Part shown: positions 54,575 to 62,691 of the stretch, piece by piece
How positions within the stretch are numbered: the first letter of the stretch is position 1
Layout: every line of letters begins with the position of its first letter
Assembly: GCA_019694595.1 (NCBI GenBank)
Contig: JAIBBQ010000003.1
Coordinates: forward strand, 54,117 to 118,116
DNA: 64,000 nucleotides
Source: Myxococcaceae bacterium
GTDB lineage: Bacteria > Myxococcota > Myxococcia > Myxococcales > Myxococcaceae
Reading direction: 5' to 3'
Position numbers and translations under genes: made by a program
Notes under the pieces: model-generated
Told to the model about the DNA's origin: nothing
Database searches by the model: none
The model's input: the letters and a program-made list of their open reading frames with translations, nothing else

Positions 54575-55905
54575 CCAGGCCCGGCGCCAGATCGCGCGCC
54601 GAGCTCTTGCGCGAGCGGTTGCCTGCGTCCTGGCGCTTCGGCGCCGGGGAAGCTCAGCCGCTCGCGCGCAGCGTCGACGCCGACGACCTGCGCACCTGCC
54701 GGCCGGTCTACGCGGTGTGGGAGATCACCCTCGCCTGCGACCTGGCCTGCCACCACTGCGGCTCGCGGGCGGGCCACAAGCGCCCCAGCGAGCTGTCCAC
54801 CGACGAGGCGCTCGACGTGGTGCGCCAGCTCGCCTCGCTCGGCTGCCGCGAGGTCACCATCATCGGCGGCGAGGCGTACCTGCGGAAGGACTGGACCCAG
54901 CTCATCCGCGCCATCCGCGACCACGGCATGGACGCCACCATGACCACCGGTGGCCGCAATCTCACCGAGGAGCGGGTGAAGGCCGCCGCCGACGCCGGGC
55001 TCCAGGGCGTCTCGGTCAGCGTCGACGGGCTCGAGGCCACGCACGACCGCATCCGCGGGTTTCACGGCAGCTTCCGCGCGGCGAGCGAGGCCATCGGCCG
55101 GCTCAAGGCGCACGGCATCACCGTGGGCTGCAACACGCAGATCAACGCGCTCAGCTGGCGCCAGCTGCCCCAGGTGATGGACCACATCATCGGCCAGGGC
55201 GCGAGCCACTGGCAGCTGCAGCTCACGGTGGCGATGGGCAACGCGGTCGACCACCCGGAGCTCTTGCTGCAGCCGTACGAGCTGGCCGAGCTCTACCCGC
55301 TGCTCGCCTCGCTGTACGAGCCCGCGCTCGAGCGCGGCCTGCTCATGGTCCCGGGCAACAACATCGGCTACTTCGGCCCCTACGAGCACCTCTGGCGCGG
55401 CGGCCCCGACCGCACCAACCACTGGCTGGGCTGCAACGCGGGCCAGAACACCATCGGCCTGGAAGCAGATGGCACCATCAAGGGCTGCCCGTCGCTGCCG
55501 ACCAAGGGCTACACGGGCGGCAACATCCGCGACCGCGCGCTGGAAGACATCTGGGTCAACGCCCCCGAGCTCAACTTCACCCGCGACCGCACGGTGAAGG
55601 ACCTCTGGGGCCGCTGCGCGAGCTGCTACTACGCCGACGTCTGCCGCGCTGGCTGCTCGTGGACCACCACGGTGCTGCTGGGCAAGCCGGGCAACAACCC
55701 GTACTGCCACCACCGGGTGCTGGAGCTGGAGAAGGAAGGCAAGCGGGAGCGCGTGGTGCGGGTGCAGGCCGCGCCGGGCCTGCCGTTCGACCAGGGCCGC
55801 TTCGAGATCGTCGAGGAGCCGCTGTCCGGCCCCGAGGTCGCGCGGGCCGCGTCCACCCTCCCCGACCCGCGCGGGCGCGCCTTCAAGCTGCCGGTGCTCC
55901 GGTGA
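54571..55905 (+). CDS. Radical SAM/SPASM enzyme
   Basis: 444 residues from a GTG overlapping the previous stop. The radical SAM cluster motif is C56-x3-C60-x2-C63 (CDLACHHCGS), followed by the IIGGEAYL strand. The C-terminal SPASM region has several cysteines (LGCNAGQN, IKGCPSLPT, CASCYYADVCRAGC) for auxiliary iron-sulfur clusters. SPASM enzymes modify peptides and proteins through sulfur, carbon or decarboxylation chemistry. It is flanked by the repeat protein and a small zinc-ribbon protein in one operon, with 4-bp overlaps on both sides. A peptide-modifying role is inferred. Confidence 0.9.
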   Translation: MTRPGARSRAELLRERLPASWRFGAGEAQPLARSVDADDLRTCRPVYAVWEITLACDLACHHCGSRAGHKRPSELSTDEALDVVRQLASLGCREVTIIGGEAYLRKDWTQLIRAIRDHGMDATMTTGGRNLTEERVKAAADAGLQGVSVSVDGLEATHDRIRGFHGSFRAASEAIGRLKAHGITVGCNTQINALSWRQLPQVMDHIIGQGASHWQLQLTVAMGNAVDHPELLLQPYELAELYPLLASLYEPALERGLLMVPGNNIGYFGPYEHLWRGGPDRTNHWLGCNAGQNTIGLEADGTIKGCPSLPTKGYTGGNIRDRALEDIWVNAPELNFTRDRTVKDLWGRCASCYYADVCRAGCSWTTTVLLGKPGNNPYCHHRVLELEKEGKRERVVRVQAAPGLPFDQGRFEIVEEPLSGPEVARAASTLPDPRGRAFKLPVLR

Positions 55906-56120
55906 GCACCAGGCCGGCGCCGCGCTTTCCCAGGCTCAAGGGCCGCCTGCCCCCGCAGCTGGCGCGCTGCCCGGGGTGCGGCCGCCACCTGTTCCCCACC
56001 GCGAAGACCTGCCCGTTCTGCGCGGCCGACGTGGTGAAGCTGGGCAAGGCGCAGCAGCGCGCGTACCTCAAGGCGCAGGCGGCGCTGGTGCGGCTGCGGC
56101 GCGCGGTGGCCCGGGGCTGA
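55902..56120 (+). CDS. Small zinc-ribbon protein of the radical SAM operon
   Basis: 72 residues from a GTG overlapping the radical SAM stop by 4 bp. Cysteines C23, C26, C37 and C40 (CPGCGRHL ... CPFCAAD) form a zinc ribbon; a basic helical tail follows (LVRLRRAVARG). The coding end is repeated at 59119 as a fragment (see the repeats). Likely an accessory or carrier for the radical SAM system; function unknown. Confidence 0.7.
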   Translation: MSTRPAPRFPRLKGRLPPQLARCPGCGRHLFPTAKTCPFCAADVVKLGKAQQRAYLKAQAALVRLRRAVARG

Positions 56121-56151
56121 AGGCGCAAGGGGCCCGGTCAGCTGCCGGCGG
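56094..56151. repeat. Left copy of a ~57-bp direct repeat flanking the beta-lactamase/PadR cassette
   Basis: CTGCGGCGCGCGGTGGCCCG and the following bases, through the zinc-ribbon stop and on to the GTCAGCTGCCGGCG segment, recur at 59119-59175 with a few differences. Confidence 0.75.
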
Positions 56152-56179
56152 CGGGGCCCAGGCCTCGCCTAGGCCACGC

Positions 56180-57952
56180 CTAGGCCGGCCCCACCAGGTG
56201 CCAGTACCAGAGCCACGTGATGAAGGTGACGCCCGTCAGCCCGACCAACGAGTAGCCGATCCGCCCGAAGAGCGAGCCTGCCCGCCGCCGCCAGGTGGCG
56301 ACCGCCCACCAGATCGTCGCCGAGGCCAGCGCAGCGAGGGCGTAGGGGAGGAGCAGCACCGCCTGGACCGTGACCGGGACCCCGTACAGCAGCCAGGAGG
56401 GCCCCATCGGTCCGAAGAACGGAGCGGCCAGCCCGCCGACGAAGGCGAGGCTCCCCACGGCCAGCAGAACCGAGGTGAGCCGGACGCGGCGCACCAGCGG
56501 AAGCGCGGCCTCACGCCGGCGCACGAATCGCCAGACCGCAGCGACGGTCCCAAAGATGGCCGTGATCAGCAGCACCATGAGGCAGGCGACCATCGCAACC
56601 CGATGGAGCGTGAGCGCCGCGTACCAGGGCACGCGCACGTACGTGGTGGCCGCGCCGTTCGAAAGCTGACCGTCGCGAAAGGCGACCCGCCCCTCTCCGT
56701 CGACTTGCCGGAACACGCCGTCGCCCACGCCGCGGTAGCGCCCACGGCCCACGCCGAGGGTGCCGTCTGGCTGGACCCGCACCTCGACCTCTCGGACGAG
56801 GCCCACCACCACGCCCACCTTCTCGAAGGTGGCGTGGGGGTAGCGCGTGGTGCGGTACGTCCCTTCGAGCGCACGCAGCGTGGCCTCGGGCTGGACGAAC
56901 GAACCGGTGGCCACGCCGTGGTGCTCTGGCGCATCGATGAGCGCATGAGGGAGCCCCACCAGGTCGCACTCCTCGCCGCCACCGTTCACCGCGGCGAAGA
57001 CACCGAGCTTCAGCTTGGGGACCAGGTACAGCAGCGCCGCCACGGCCCCCATGTTCCCTTCGTGCATCAGCACCACATGGCCGGCGTGCTCCGCTTCCAT
57101 GAGTCCGTAGGTCATGCCCGGCAGCTGCTGGTGGAAGCGGTACTGCACGTCGAGCAGGCCCGCCCGGACCGACCCGTCGAGCCCAGCGCCGCCCAGCAGC
57201 GCCTGGAGCAGGCGCAGCATGTCGCTCGCCGTGGCGTTCATCCCCCCCGCCGGCACGTCGTTCGTCCACGGCCAGGGGGCAGGCGTGGTCCCCTCCGGCG
57301 AGACGTCGTAGACCGTGGCCAGCGTGTCGCCATCGCTCGCTGGACCGAAGCCGCTGTGCTCGAGGCCCAGCGGGGCGAGCAGGTGGCGCTGCACGTACCG
57401 AGCGAACGGTTCGCCGCTCGCCTGCTCGAGCGCCAGTCCGGCCAGCGAGTAGTTGCGATTGCTGTAGCTCCAGAGGGCACCTGGCCTGGCAATCGAGACC
57501 GGCGGGTGGGCGGCAAGAAAGGTCGACAGCGGCTGGAGCGCTGCGGGGCTCCTGGCCGCGGCGCCGATGAGGCTGTCGTCGAGTCCCGACGTGTGGGTGA
57601 GCAGCTGGTGGAGCGTCAACGAGGCGGGCAGCGCCACGCCCTGGACCGTCCGGTCCAGCTTGGTGTGCAGCTCGAGCTTGCCCTCACGGACCGCCTGCAG
57701 CACCGCGGCCGCGGTGACGGTCTTGGTGACCGACGCCAGCGCGAAGCGCGTGTGCTCTGCATCGACGGGGCGCTTGGACTCGACGTCGGCCAGCCCGTAC
57801 CCCTTCGCGAGGGTCTGGTCGCCCAGCACCACTGCGACGGCGAGGCCCGGGGTGCGGCACCGGGAGGACACCCTCTGGGCCCAGGCGTCCACCTTCGCCT
57901 CGTCGAGGACAGGCAGGGTGGTGTGCAGCACGAGGAGCAGCAGCGGGCTCAC
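56180..57952 (-). CDS. Class C beta-lactamase/penicillin-binding-protein-like serine hydrolase with membrane C-terminus
   Basis: 590 residues. A signal peptide (MSPLLLLVLHTTLP) leads the serine hydrolase domain with SVTK (S74, K77) and YSN (Y163-N165), and an HEG in place of KTG. The C-terminal ~170 residues hold about five hydrophobic segments. This fits the beta-lactamase/PBP4*-like family (peptidases and esterases as well as beta-lactamases). The GTG overlaps the upstream HAAS-like gene by 4 bp. It is likely an exported, membrane-bound enzyme; antibiotic resistance should not be assumed. Confidence 0.8.
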   Translation of the reverse strand: MSPLLLLVLHTTLPVLDEAKVDAWAQRVSSRCRTPGLAVAVVLGDQTLAKGYGLADVESKRPVDAEHTRFALASVTKTVTAAAVLQAVREGKLELHTKLDRTVQGVALPASLTLHQLLTHTSGLDDSLIGAAARSPAALQPLSTFLAAHPPVSIARPGALWSYSNRNYSLAGLALEQASGEPFARYVQRHLLAPLGLEHSGFGPASDGDTLATVYDVSPEGTTPAPWPWTNDVPAGGMNATASDMLRLLQALLGGAGLDGSVRAGLLDVQYRFHQQLPGMTYGLMEAEHAGHVVLMHEGNMGAVAALLYLVPKLKLGVFAAVNGGGEECDLVGLPHALIDAPEHHGVATGSFVQPEATLRALEGTYRTTRYPHATFEKVGVVVGLVREVEVRVQPDGTLGVGRGRYRGVGDGVFRQVDGEGRVAFRDGQLSNGAATTYVRVPWYAALTLHRVAMVACLMVLLITAIFGTVAAVWRFVRRREAALPLVRRVRLTSVLLAVGSLAFVGGLAAPFFGPMGPSWLLYGVPVTVQAVLLLPYALAALASATIWWAVATWRRRAGSLFGRIGYSLVGLTGVTFITWLWYWHLVGPA

Positions 57953-58698
57953 CGGCGCTCCTCCCCTTCCCCGCTCGAGGCGGGTCTCGAGGGGACGCGG
58001 AGCGCCCTCAGGCCCGCCTTGATGCTGGCGTGGAGCAGCACCACCAGCGCCGCCAGGGTCGCGGCCACCACCAGAGTGGGCAGGGGCTCGCGCAGCGCCT
58101 CGGGGAGCCGCCGCCCCTCGAGTCGCCCGTCTGCCCACAGGCCGACGACGACGTAGTAGCCCAGTGCCGCCCCTTGGAGGCCGACACACAGGGTGGCCGC
58201 CGCCAGGTAGAGCGGCGTCGGAGTGTCCATTCGCAACGACGCGCCCGAATGGTCCCGGAGCACCAGCCAAACCACCGCCCGCTGCAGCTCGAGCAACAGC
58301 GCCAGCGCGCCCAGCGCCAGCGACAACCACAGGGCGAACCCGCCTTCGCGCAAGAAGAGCAGCATCGGCACCTCCGAAAATGCGAACGCCATGAAGCCGG
58401 CCAGGGGGAGCGCTGCGGCCAGCAGCTCGACCCACCCGCTGAGGGACGCGGGCAAGCGGGCCACCGCTCTGCGCACCGCTGGCAGGTGCAACGCCTCGAG
58501 GGATGCGATGGCGCCGGGGTCGAGCCGCAGCTGGTCGAGGGCCGCGGCCTCGGCGGCTTCGGGCGACAGGCCGCTGGCGCGGTGCTGCGCGTAGGCCGCT
58601 TCCAGCTCTCCGGCGAGTTCGTCGATGACCAGGGCCCGCTCGGGATAGGGCAGGTCGACCCGCGCCTCGAGCTCGAGCAAGTGCAGCTCGAACCTCAC
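57949..58698 (-). CDS. HAAS/DUF1700-like membrane protein, PadR partner
   Basis: 249 residues. The N-terminal ~70 residues (DLPYPERALVIDELAGELEAAYAQHRASGLSPEAAEAAALDQL-type helices) resemble the cytoplasmic HAAS domain; four or five membrane segments follow. HAAS/DUF1700 proteins are usually next to PadR regulators and inhibit or sense membrane events. Here the gene overlaps padR at one end and the hydrolase at the other. Confidence 0.7.
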   Translation of the reverse strand: MRFELHLLELEARVDLPYPERALVIDELAGELEAAYAQHRASGLSPEAAEAAALDQLRLDPGAIASLEALHLPAVRRAVARLPASLSGWVELLAAALPLAGFMAFAFSEVPMLLFLREGGFALWLSLALGALALLLELQRAVVWLVLRDHSGASLRMDTPTPLYLAAATLCVGLQGAALGYYVVVGLWADGRLEGRRLPEALREPLPTLVVAATLAALVVLLHASIKAGLRALRVPSRPASSGEGEERR

Positions 58699-59018
58699 GC
58701 CTTCGCCCCCAACAGCCGCGCGAAGGCCGCGGCATGCTCTCGATAGTTCGAACGCTCGTCCGCCAGCGCCACCTTGCCCTTGGGGGTCAGCGCGTAGATC
58801 TTGCGAGGTCGACCGCTGCCCTTGGGGTCCCAGGCGCCCCGGACCAGGCCGTCCCGCTCGAGCTTGTGGAGGAGCGGATAGAGCGCGCCGAACGACAGGC
58901 CGAAGAAGCCGCCGGACTTCTCGCCCACCCAGCTCGAGATCTCGTAGCCGTGCTTCGCCCCCGCATCGAGCGCCAGCAGCACGAAGAAGAGCGCACGGGA
59001 CTGCTTGCCGTCGGACAT
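58695..59018 (-). CDS. PadR-family transcriptional regulator
   Basis: 107 residues. PadR winged helix (ALFFVLLALDAGAKHGYEI, LSFGALYPLLHKLERDGLV, GRPRKIYALTPKGKVAL). The ATG at 59018 is eight bases from GGAGG; the GTG at 59027 is too close to it. A 25-bp inverted repeat just upstream is a likely operator, so the operon is probably self-repressed and released by a ligand. Confidence 0.9.
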   Translation of the reverse strand: MSDGKQSRALFFVLLALDAGAKHGYEISSWVGEKSGGFFGLSFGALYPLLHKLERDGLVRGAWDPKGSGRPRKIYALTPKGKVALADERSNYREHAAAFARLLGAKA

Positions 59019-59030
59019 CGTGACCACCTC

Positions 59031-59055
59031 CGATATATCTTCGTTAGATATATCG
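59031..59055 (-). promoter_or_regulatory. PadR operator (25-bp inverted repeat)
   Basis: CGATATATCT and its exact complement AGATATATCG are separated by 5 bases, immediately upstream of the padR ribosome site. A/T-rich palindromes of this type are PadR targets. It would cover the promoter of the three-gene operon. Confidence 0.75.
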
Positions 59056-59118
59056 ATGGCCGATAAATCCCGTCAAGACAAGGGCGGGTCTCTCGAGGAC
59101 AAGGCGGCCCTGGAGCAA

Positions 59119-59175
59119 CTGCGGCGCGCGGTGGCCCGTGGCTGAGGGCGCTGGGGCCCGGTCAGCTGCCGGCGT
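59119..59175. repeat. Right copy of the ~57-bp direct repeat
   Basis: Repeats the end of the zinc-ribbon gene; read in frame from 59101 it gives KAALEQLRRAVARG and a stop, against AQAALVRLRRAVARG in the gene. It also contains the stop region of the convergent cysteine-rich lipoprotein gene. Confidence 0.75.
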
Positions 59176-59461
59176 CGGCGGCGGCGCTCAGCACTGCGGG
59201 GCGCGCCAGGCCACAGCGCACCTTGCCTTCGGGCGTGTCGATGAGCCTGCAGTCGCAGCCCTCGTAGAGCGCGGTGCAGGTCGCGTCGTCGGCGGCGGTG
59301 GGCGGGTTGGCGGCCTCGGCGTTGCCCACGCGCTGCAGGCAGTCGGTCTTGGCCAGCGAGTTCACCGAGCAGTCGCACAGCTTCTCGGACAGGCGCCGGC
59401 ACGGGCTCTTGCACCCGGTGAGGGCGAGCAGGCTGAAGGCGGCGACGACGAGCAAGCGCAC
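59162..59461 (-). CDS. Cysteine-rich lipoprotein
   Basis: 99 residues. Signal peptide MRLLVVAAFSLLALTGC with a good lipobox (LTGC). The mature part has about eight more cysteines in short spacing (CRRLSEKLCDCS, CTALYEGCDCR), probably disulfide-bonded or metal-binding. This layout is common among small myxobacterial lipoproteins. It follows the arginase-like gene by 22 bp. Confidence 0.75.
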   Translation of the reverse strand: MRLLVVAAFSLLALTGCKSPCRRLSEKLCDCSVNSLAKTDCLQRVGNAEAANPPTAADDATCTALYEGCDCRLIDTPEGKVRCGLARPAVLSAAADAGS

Positions 59462-59483
59462 GGCGCGGCTTCTGGCACGTCAC

Positions 59484-60581
59484 CTACGGGCTGCCAAGCG
59501 CTGCCTCGAGGGTCTCGCGGAAGTACCGCGCCGCCAGCGCCACGGTGCGCTGGGCGTCGGCGGGCGTGGGCCCGAGCGGGGGCGCCACCTCCACCACGTC
59601 GCCGCCCAGGAGCCCCACCTCGCGCCCCAGCCGGCGGATGAGCGCCACCACCCACTCGGCGTCGAGCCCGCTGGGCTCGGGCGTGCCGGTGGCCGGCGCC
59701 AGGGCCGCGTCGGTGCCGTCGATGTCGTTGGAGAAGTACACGCCCTTCACGCCAGTGGCCTTCACGTGGGCGAGCACCGCGGCGAGCGCGGCGTCGGGGC
59801 CTTCGAGCACCTCGCGCGCCCAGAACTGGCGCACCCCGGTCGACGCTTCCCAGTGCGCCTGGTCGCGCCCCGACGCGCGGATGCCGACCTGGGTGAGCCG
59901 GCCCTGGCCGCCGAGCAGGCGGTCGGCGTGCCAGCTCCAGGTGGCGAAGCAGTGGCGGATGCCGAGCCGTTCCTCGAGGAGGTCGGTGTGGGCGTCGCTC
60001 TGCACGATGCCCCACGGCTTCGGCGCCGCCGCGTCGAGCGCCTGCACCACCGGGAGCGCCACCGAGTGGTCTCCGCCGAGCACGAAGGGCTTGAGCGTCG
60101 GGTTGAGCGCGAGCGCCAGGGCCACCGCGCGGCGCGCGATGCTGAGCGGCGAGACGGGCAGCGCAGCCTGGGCGTCGCCGTACACCGCGCGCCGGGTGCG
60201 CGAGAGCTGCTCCGGGCTCAGCATGTCGTCTTCCAGCAACTGGGGCACGACGAAGACGTCGCCCAGGTCCACCACGCCGAGCGACTGCAGCCGCGCCGAG
60301 AAAGCAGCCTCGTCGTGGAGCGCGCTGCGAATGGCCTGGGGCCCCAGGTTGGCGCCGCGCCGGAAGCCCGCGCCCACGTCGCTGGGCACCGCGAGGATGA
60401 AGCCCTTCGCCGTGGGCAGCGCGGCGATGGCAGCGGTGAAGCGCGCGCGCACCTGCGCCTCGCCGGTGACGCCGTAGAGGCGCTGCTGGAGCGCGAGCTG
60501 CTCGGCCTTGCCGGTGGACACGAGGTGCACGCCTCCGCCGGCGGGGCGCAGGAGCCGCTCGAGCTCTTCCTGGGGCGTCAT
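59484..60581 (-). CDS. Arginase/agmatinase/formiminoglutamase-family ureohydrolase
   Basis: 365 residues from the ATG at 60581. The manganese-binding set is present: GGDHS, SDAHTDL and SNDIDGTDAALAP. The family hydrolyses guanidino or formimino groups (arginine, agmatine, formiminoglutamate). The ~70-residue N-terminal extension is longer than in typical arginases. Exact substrate cannot be told from sequence; formiminoglutamase-like is plausible. Confidence 0.85.
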   Translation of the reverse strand: MTPQEELERLLRPAGGGVHLVSTGKAEQLALQQRLYGVTGEAQVRARFTAAIAALPTAKGFILAVPSDVGAGFRRGANLGPQAIRSALHDEAAFSARLQSLGVVDLGDVFVVPQLLEDDMLSPEQLSRTRRAVYGDAQAALPVSPLSIARRAVALALALNPTLKPFVLGGDHSVALPVVQALDAAAPKPWGIVQSDAHTDLLEERLGIRHCFATWSWHADRLLGGQGRLTQVGIRASGRDQAHWEASTGVRQFWAREVLEGPDAALAAVLAHVKATGVKGVYFSNDIDGTDAALAPATGTPEPSGLDAEWVVALIRRLGREVGLLGGDVVEVAPPLGPTPADAQRTVALAARYFRETLEAALGSP

Positions 60582-60632
60582 CGGTTCAGTTGTAACCCTT
60601 CGCCGCGCGAAGGTCCTAAGAAGCGCCGTCGG

Positions 60633-61568
60633 GTGACCGGGACGACCACGCCGCCGCCGCTGCTCAAGCGCCTGAAGCGCGCGCTGCGCTACGGCGTCAT
60701 CCGGGTGGCGCTGGCGCTGGTCGGGTGGCTGCCCGCCCGCGCGCTGAGCGAGCTGGGCGACGCGGTGGGGCGGCTCGCGTACCTGGTGGCGGTGACCGAC
60801 CGGCGCCGTGCGCTGGAGTCGCTGCAGGTGGCGTTCCCCCACCTGAGCGAGGCGGAGCGCCGAGCGCTGGCCCGGGCCTGCTTTCGCCACCTGGGCCGCA
60901 TGACGGCCGAGCTGGTGGCCATCGAGGAGCTCGACCGGGACATCGACGACTGGGTGGTGTGGGCGCCCGACAGCCGGGCGGTGCTCGACCAGGCGCTCAA
61001 GCGAGGGCGGGGCGTGGTCTTCGTCTCCGGGCACGTCGGCGCCTGGGCGCTGCTCGCGCGGCGGGTGGCGCTCGCGGGCTACCGCGCCTCGAGCATCGCC
61101 AAGGAAGCCCCCGACGCCCGCCTGACGGCGCTCATCGAGCGTTTCCGGGCCTCGGGCCGGCTGCAGACCATCTGGCGGGGGCGGCCGGGGGCCGCGCGCG
61201 CGATGCTGGCGGTGCTCAAGGCGGGCGGCATCCTCGGGCTGCTCATCGACCAGGACACCGACGTGCAGTCGGTCTTCGTGCCCTTCTTCGGGAGGCTGGC
61301 GAAGACACCGCTCGCGGCGGCGGAGCTCGCGCTGCGCACCCAGGCCCCGCTGGTGCTGGGCTTCTGCCATCGGGTCGACGGGCGCTACCGGCTCACCATG
61401 CGCGAGGTGAACACCGACGCCCTGCAGCACGACGAGGCGGGCGTGCACGCGCTCACCGCGCAGCTGACCGAGGCCATCGAGCTGGCGATCCGCACCCACC
61501 CCGAGCAGTGGGTGTGGATGCACCGCCGCTGGAAGAGCCGGCCAGGCGTGGCCCCAGGTGGGCGCTGA
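60633..61568 (+). CDS. LpxL/HtrB-like lysophospholipid acyltransferase, acidic catalytic residue missing
   Basis: 311 residues from a GTG at 60633. One N-terminal membrane helix (YGVIRVALALVGWLPARAL) and the LpxL family pattern (RRRALESLQVAFPHLSEAERR, QDTDVQSVFVPFFGRLAKTP, PEQWVWMHRRWKSRP). The family adds a secondary acyl chain to lipid A. The HxxNWE catalytic site reads HVGAWA: H134 is kept, but the Glu is Ala139. It may be a diverged enzyme or inactive. Confidence 0.8.
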   Translation: MTGTTTPPPLLKRLKRALRYGVIRVALALVGWLPARALSELGDAVGRLAYLVAVTDRRRALESLQVAFPHLSEAERRALARACFRHLGRMTAELVAIEELDRDIDDWVVWAPDSRAVLDQALKRGRGVVFVSGHVGAWALLARRVALAGYRASSIAKEAPDARLTALIERFRASGRLQTIWRGRPGAARAMLAVLKAGGILGLLIDQDTDVQSVFVPFFGRLAKTPLAAAELALRTQAPLVLGFCHRVDGRYRLTMREVNTDALQHDEAGVHALTAQLTEAIELAIRTHPEQWVWMHRRWKSRPGVAPGGR

Positions 61569-61926
61569 GGCACCGTCGCCCACACCCTGGGAACCACGAC
61601 CGTACTGCTCGCACCACCGGCCCCTTGAGGCCCACCGGGCGACTCGAGGTCTGATGGTCCTTGCGGGAGCGTGAAGCGAAACGAGCCCGCCGCACCATCA
61701 CGAAAGGAGCCGGCCATGAACAACAACAACAACAACTAGGCCGACTGAAGGCCCGCCACCGAGAGACCGTCGCGCCCCTCGTCGCCGAGGTGCGGGACAC
61801 TGCCGGGGTGAGCGCCGCCCCGAGGCGCTCTGCGAAGCTCGGACCGGGGCCACTGTTCGCCCCCGGATGACCGGTGGGCTTCGGCAACCGTGGGGAGACG
61901 AAGCGAGCGAGAGTTCGTGGCACCGC
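61569..61926. other. Intergenic region holding a poly-asparagine minigene
   Basis: Between two converging genes. Apart from the minigene at 61716 I see no gene. A/C repeats give the (AAC)6 tract. Confidence 0.4.
61716..61739 (+). other. Minigene: ATG, six AAC codons, TAG, with a strong ribosome site
   Basis: AAAGGAG lies six bases before ATG, then six identical Asn codons and a stop. Leader peptides of attenuators look like this, but no plus-strand gene follows within the window. It could equally be a simple repeat. Confidence 0.35.
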
Positions 61927-62691
61927 TCAGCGCACCTGCTGGTGCTCGCCGTCCCCTGCGGACGACAGGCGCATCTGCACCAGGGCTTGGGCACGTTCGA
62001 GGCACCGGGACACCGCGTCGTGGGCGCGCTGGGTGAGCGCGTCGCGATCGTCGACGATGAGCCCCACGGTGGACAGGGCCGGCCCGAGCACCAGTGCTGC
62101 CGGGTGGGCGCGAATGGCGAGGGTACCTTTCCGGAGGATCTCCGCGGTCCCCGACACGGCCGCGGGCACCAGGGGCACCTGGGCGTCGATGGCCAGCACG
62201 GCCGCGCCCTTCTTGAACGGCCGCAGCACGCCGTCTTCGCTGCGGGTTCCTTCGGCGAAGAAGACCACGCTGACCCGGTCGCGCACTTGCTGGGCCGCCT
62301 GCGAGATCTTCCGCTTGTCACCTTCGCTCCCGGTGCGCTCGACGATGATGTTGCCCGCCTTGCGCAGTGCGAACCCGAAGACCGGAATGCGCGTGAGTTC
62401 TCGCTTGGCGACGAAGCGCAGGTGGCGCTCGACGTGGCGGAAGATGACCAGCGCGTCGAAGTGCGACTGGTGGTTCACCGCGAGGACGAAGTTGCCCTGG
62501 GGGAGGTGTTCGAGCCCTTCGACCTGGGTCTCGACGCCAGCGGCTCCCAGCACCGAGTTGGCCCACGCACGCAGCGCCGGATCAGCGGCACGCTGGTCGA
62601 CGAGCGAGAGCGCAGCCACCACCGGCGAGAAGACCGAGGTGAGGCCAACGGCAGCGCCCGAAGCCCAGAGCGTGTGGAGCCAGTCCTTCAC
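61927..62691 (-). CDS. plsC: 1-acyl-sn-glycerol-3-phosphate acyltransferase-like (PlsC family)
   Basis: 254 residues. The acyltransferase motifs are NHQSHFD (H74-x4-D79) and FFAEGTRS; a membrane helix lies near the N-terminus (SGAAVGLTSVFSPVVAALSL). The enzyme makes phosphatidic acid in phospholipid synthesis. The GTG start overlaps the EpmA stop by 4 bp. The symbol is given for the family; more than one PlsC may exist in the genome. Confidence 0.85.
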   Translation of the reverse strand: MKDWLHTLWASGAAVGLTSVFSPVVAALSLVDQRAADPALRAWANSVLGAAGVETQVEGLEHLPQGNFVLAVNHQSHFDALVIFRHVERHLRFVAKRELTRIPVFGFALRKAGNIIVERTGSEGDKRKISQAAQQVRDRVSVVFFAEGTRSEDGVLRPFKKGAAVLAIDAQVPLVPAAVSGTAEILRKGTLAIRAHPAALVLGPALSTVGLIVDDRDALTQRAHDAVSRCLERAQALVQMRLSSAGDGEHQQVR

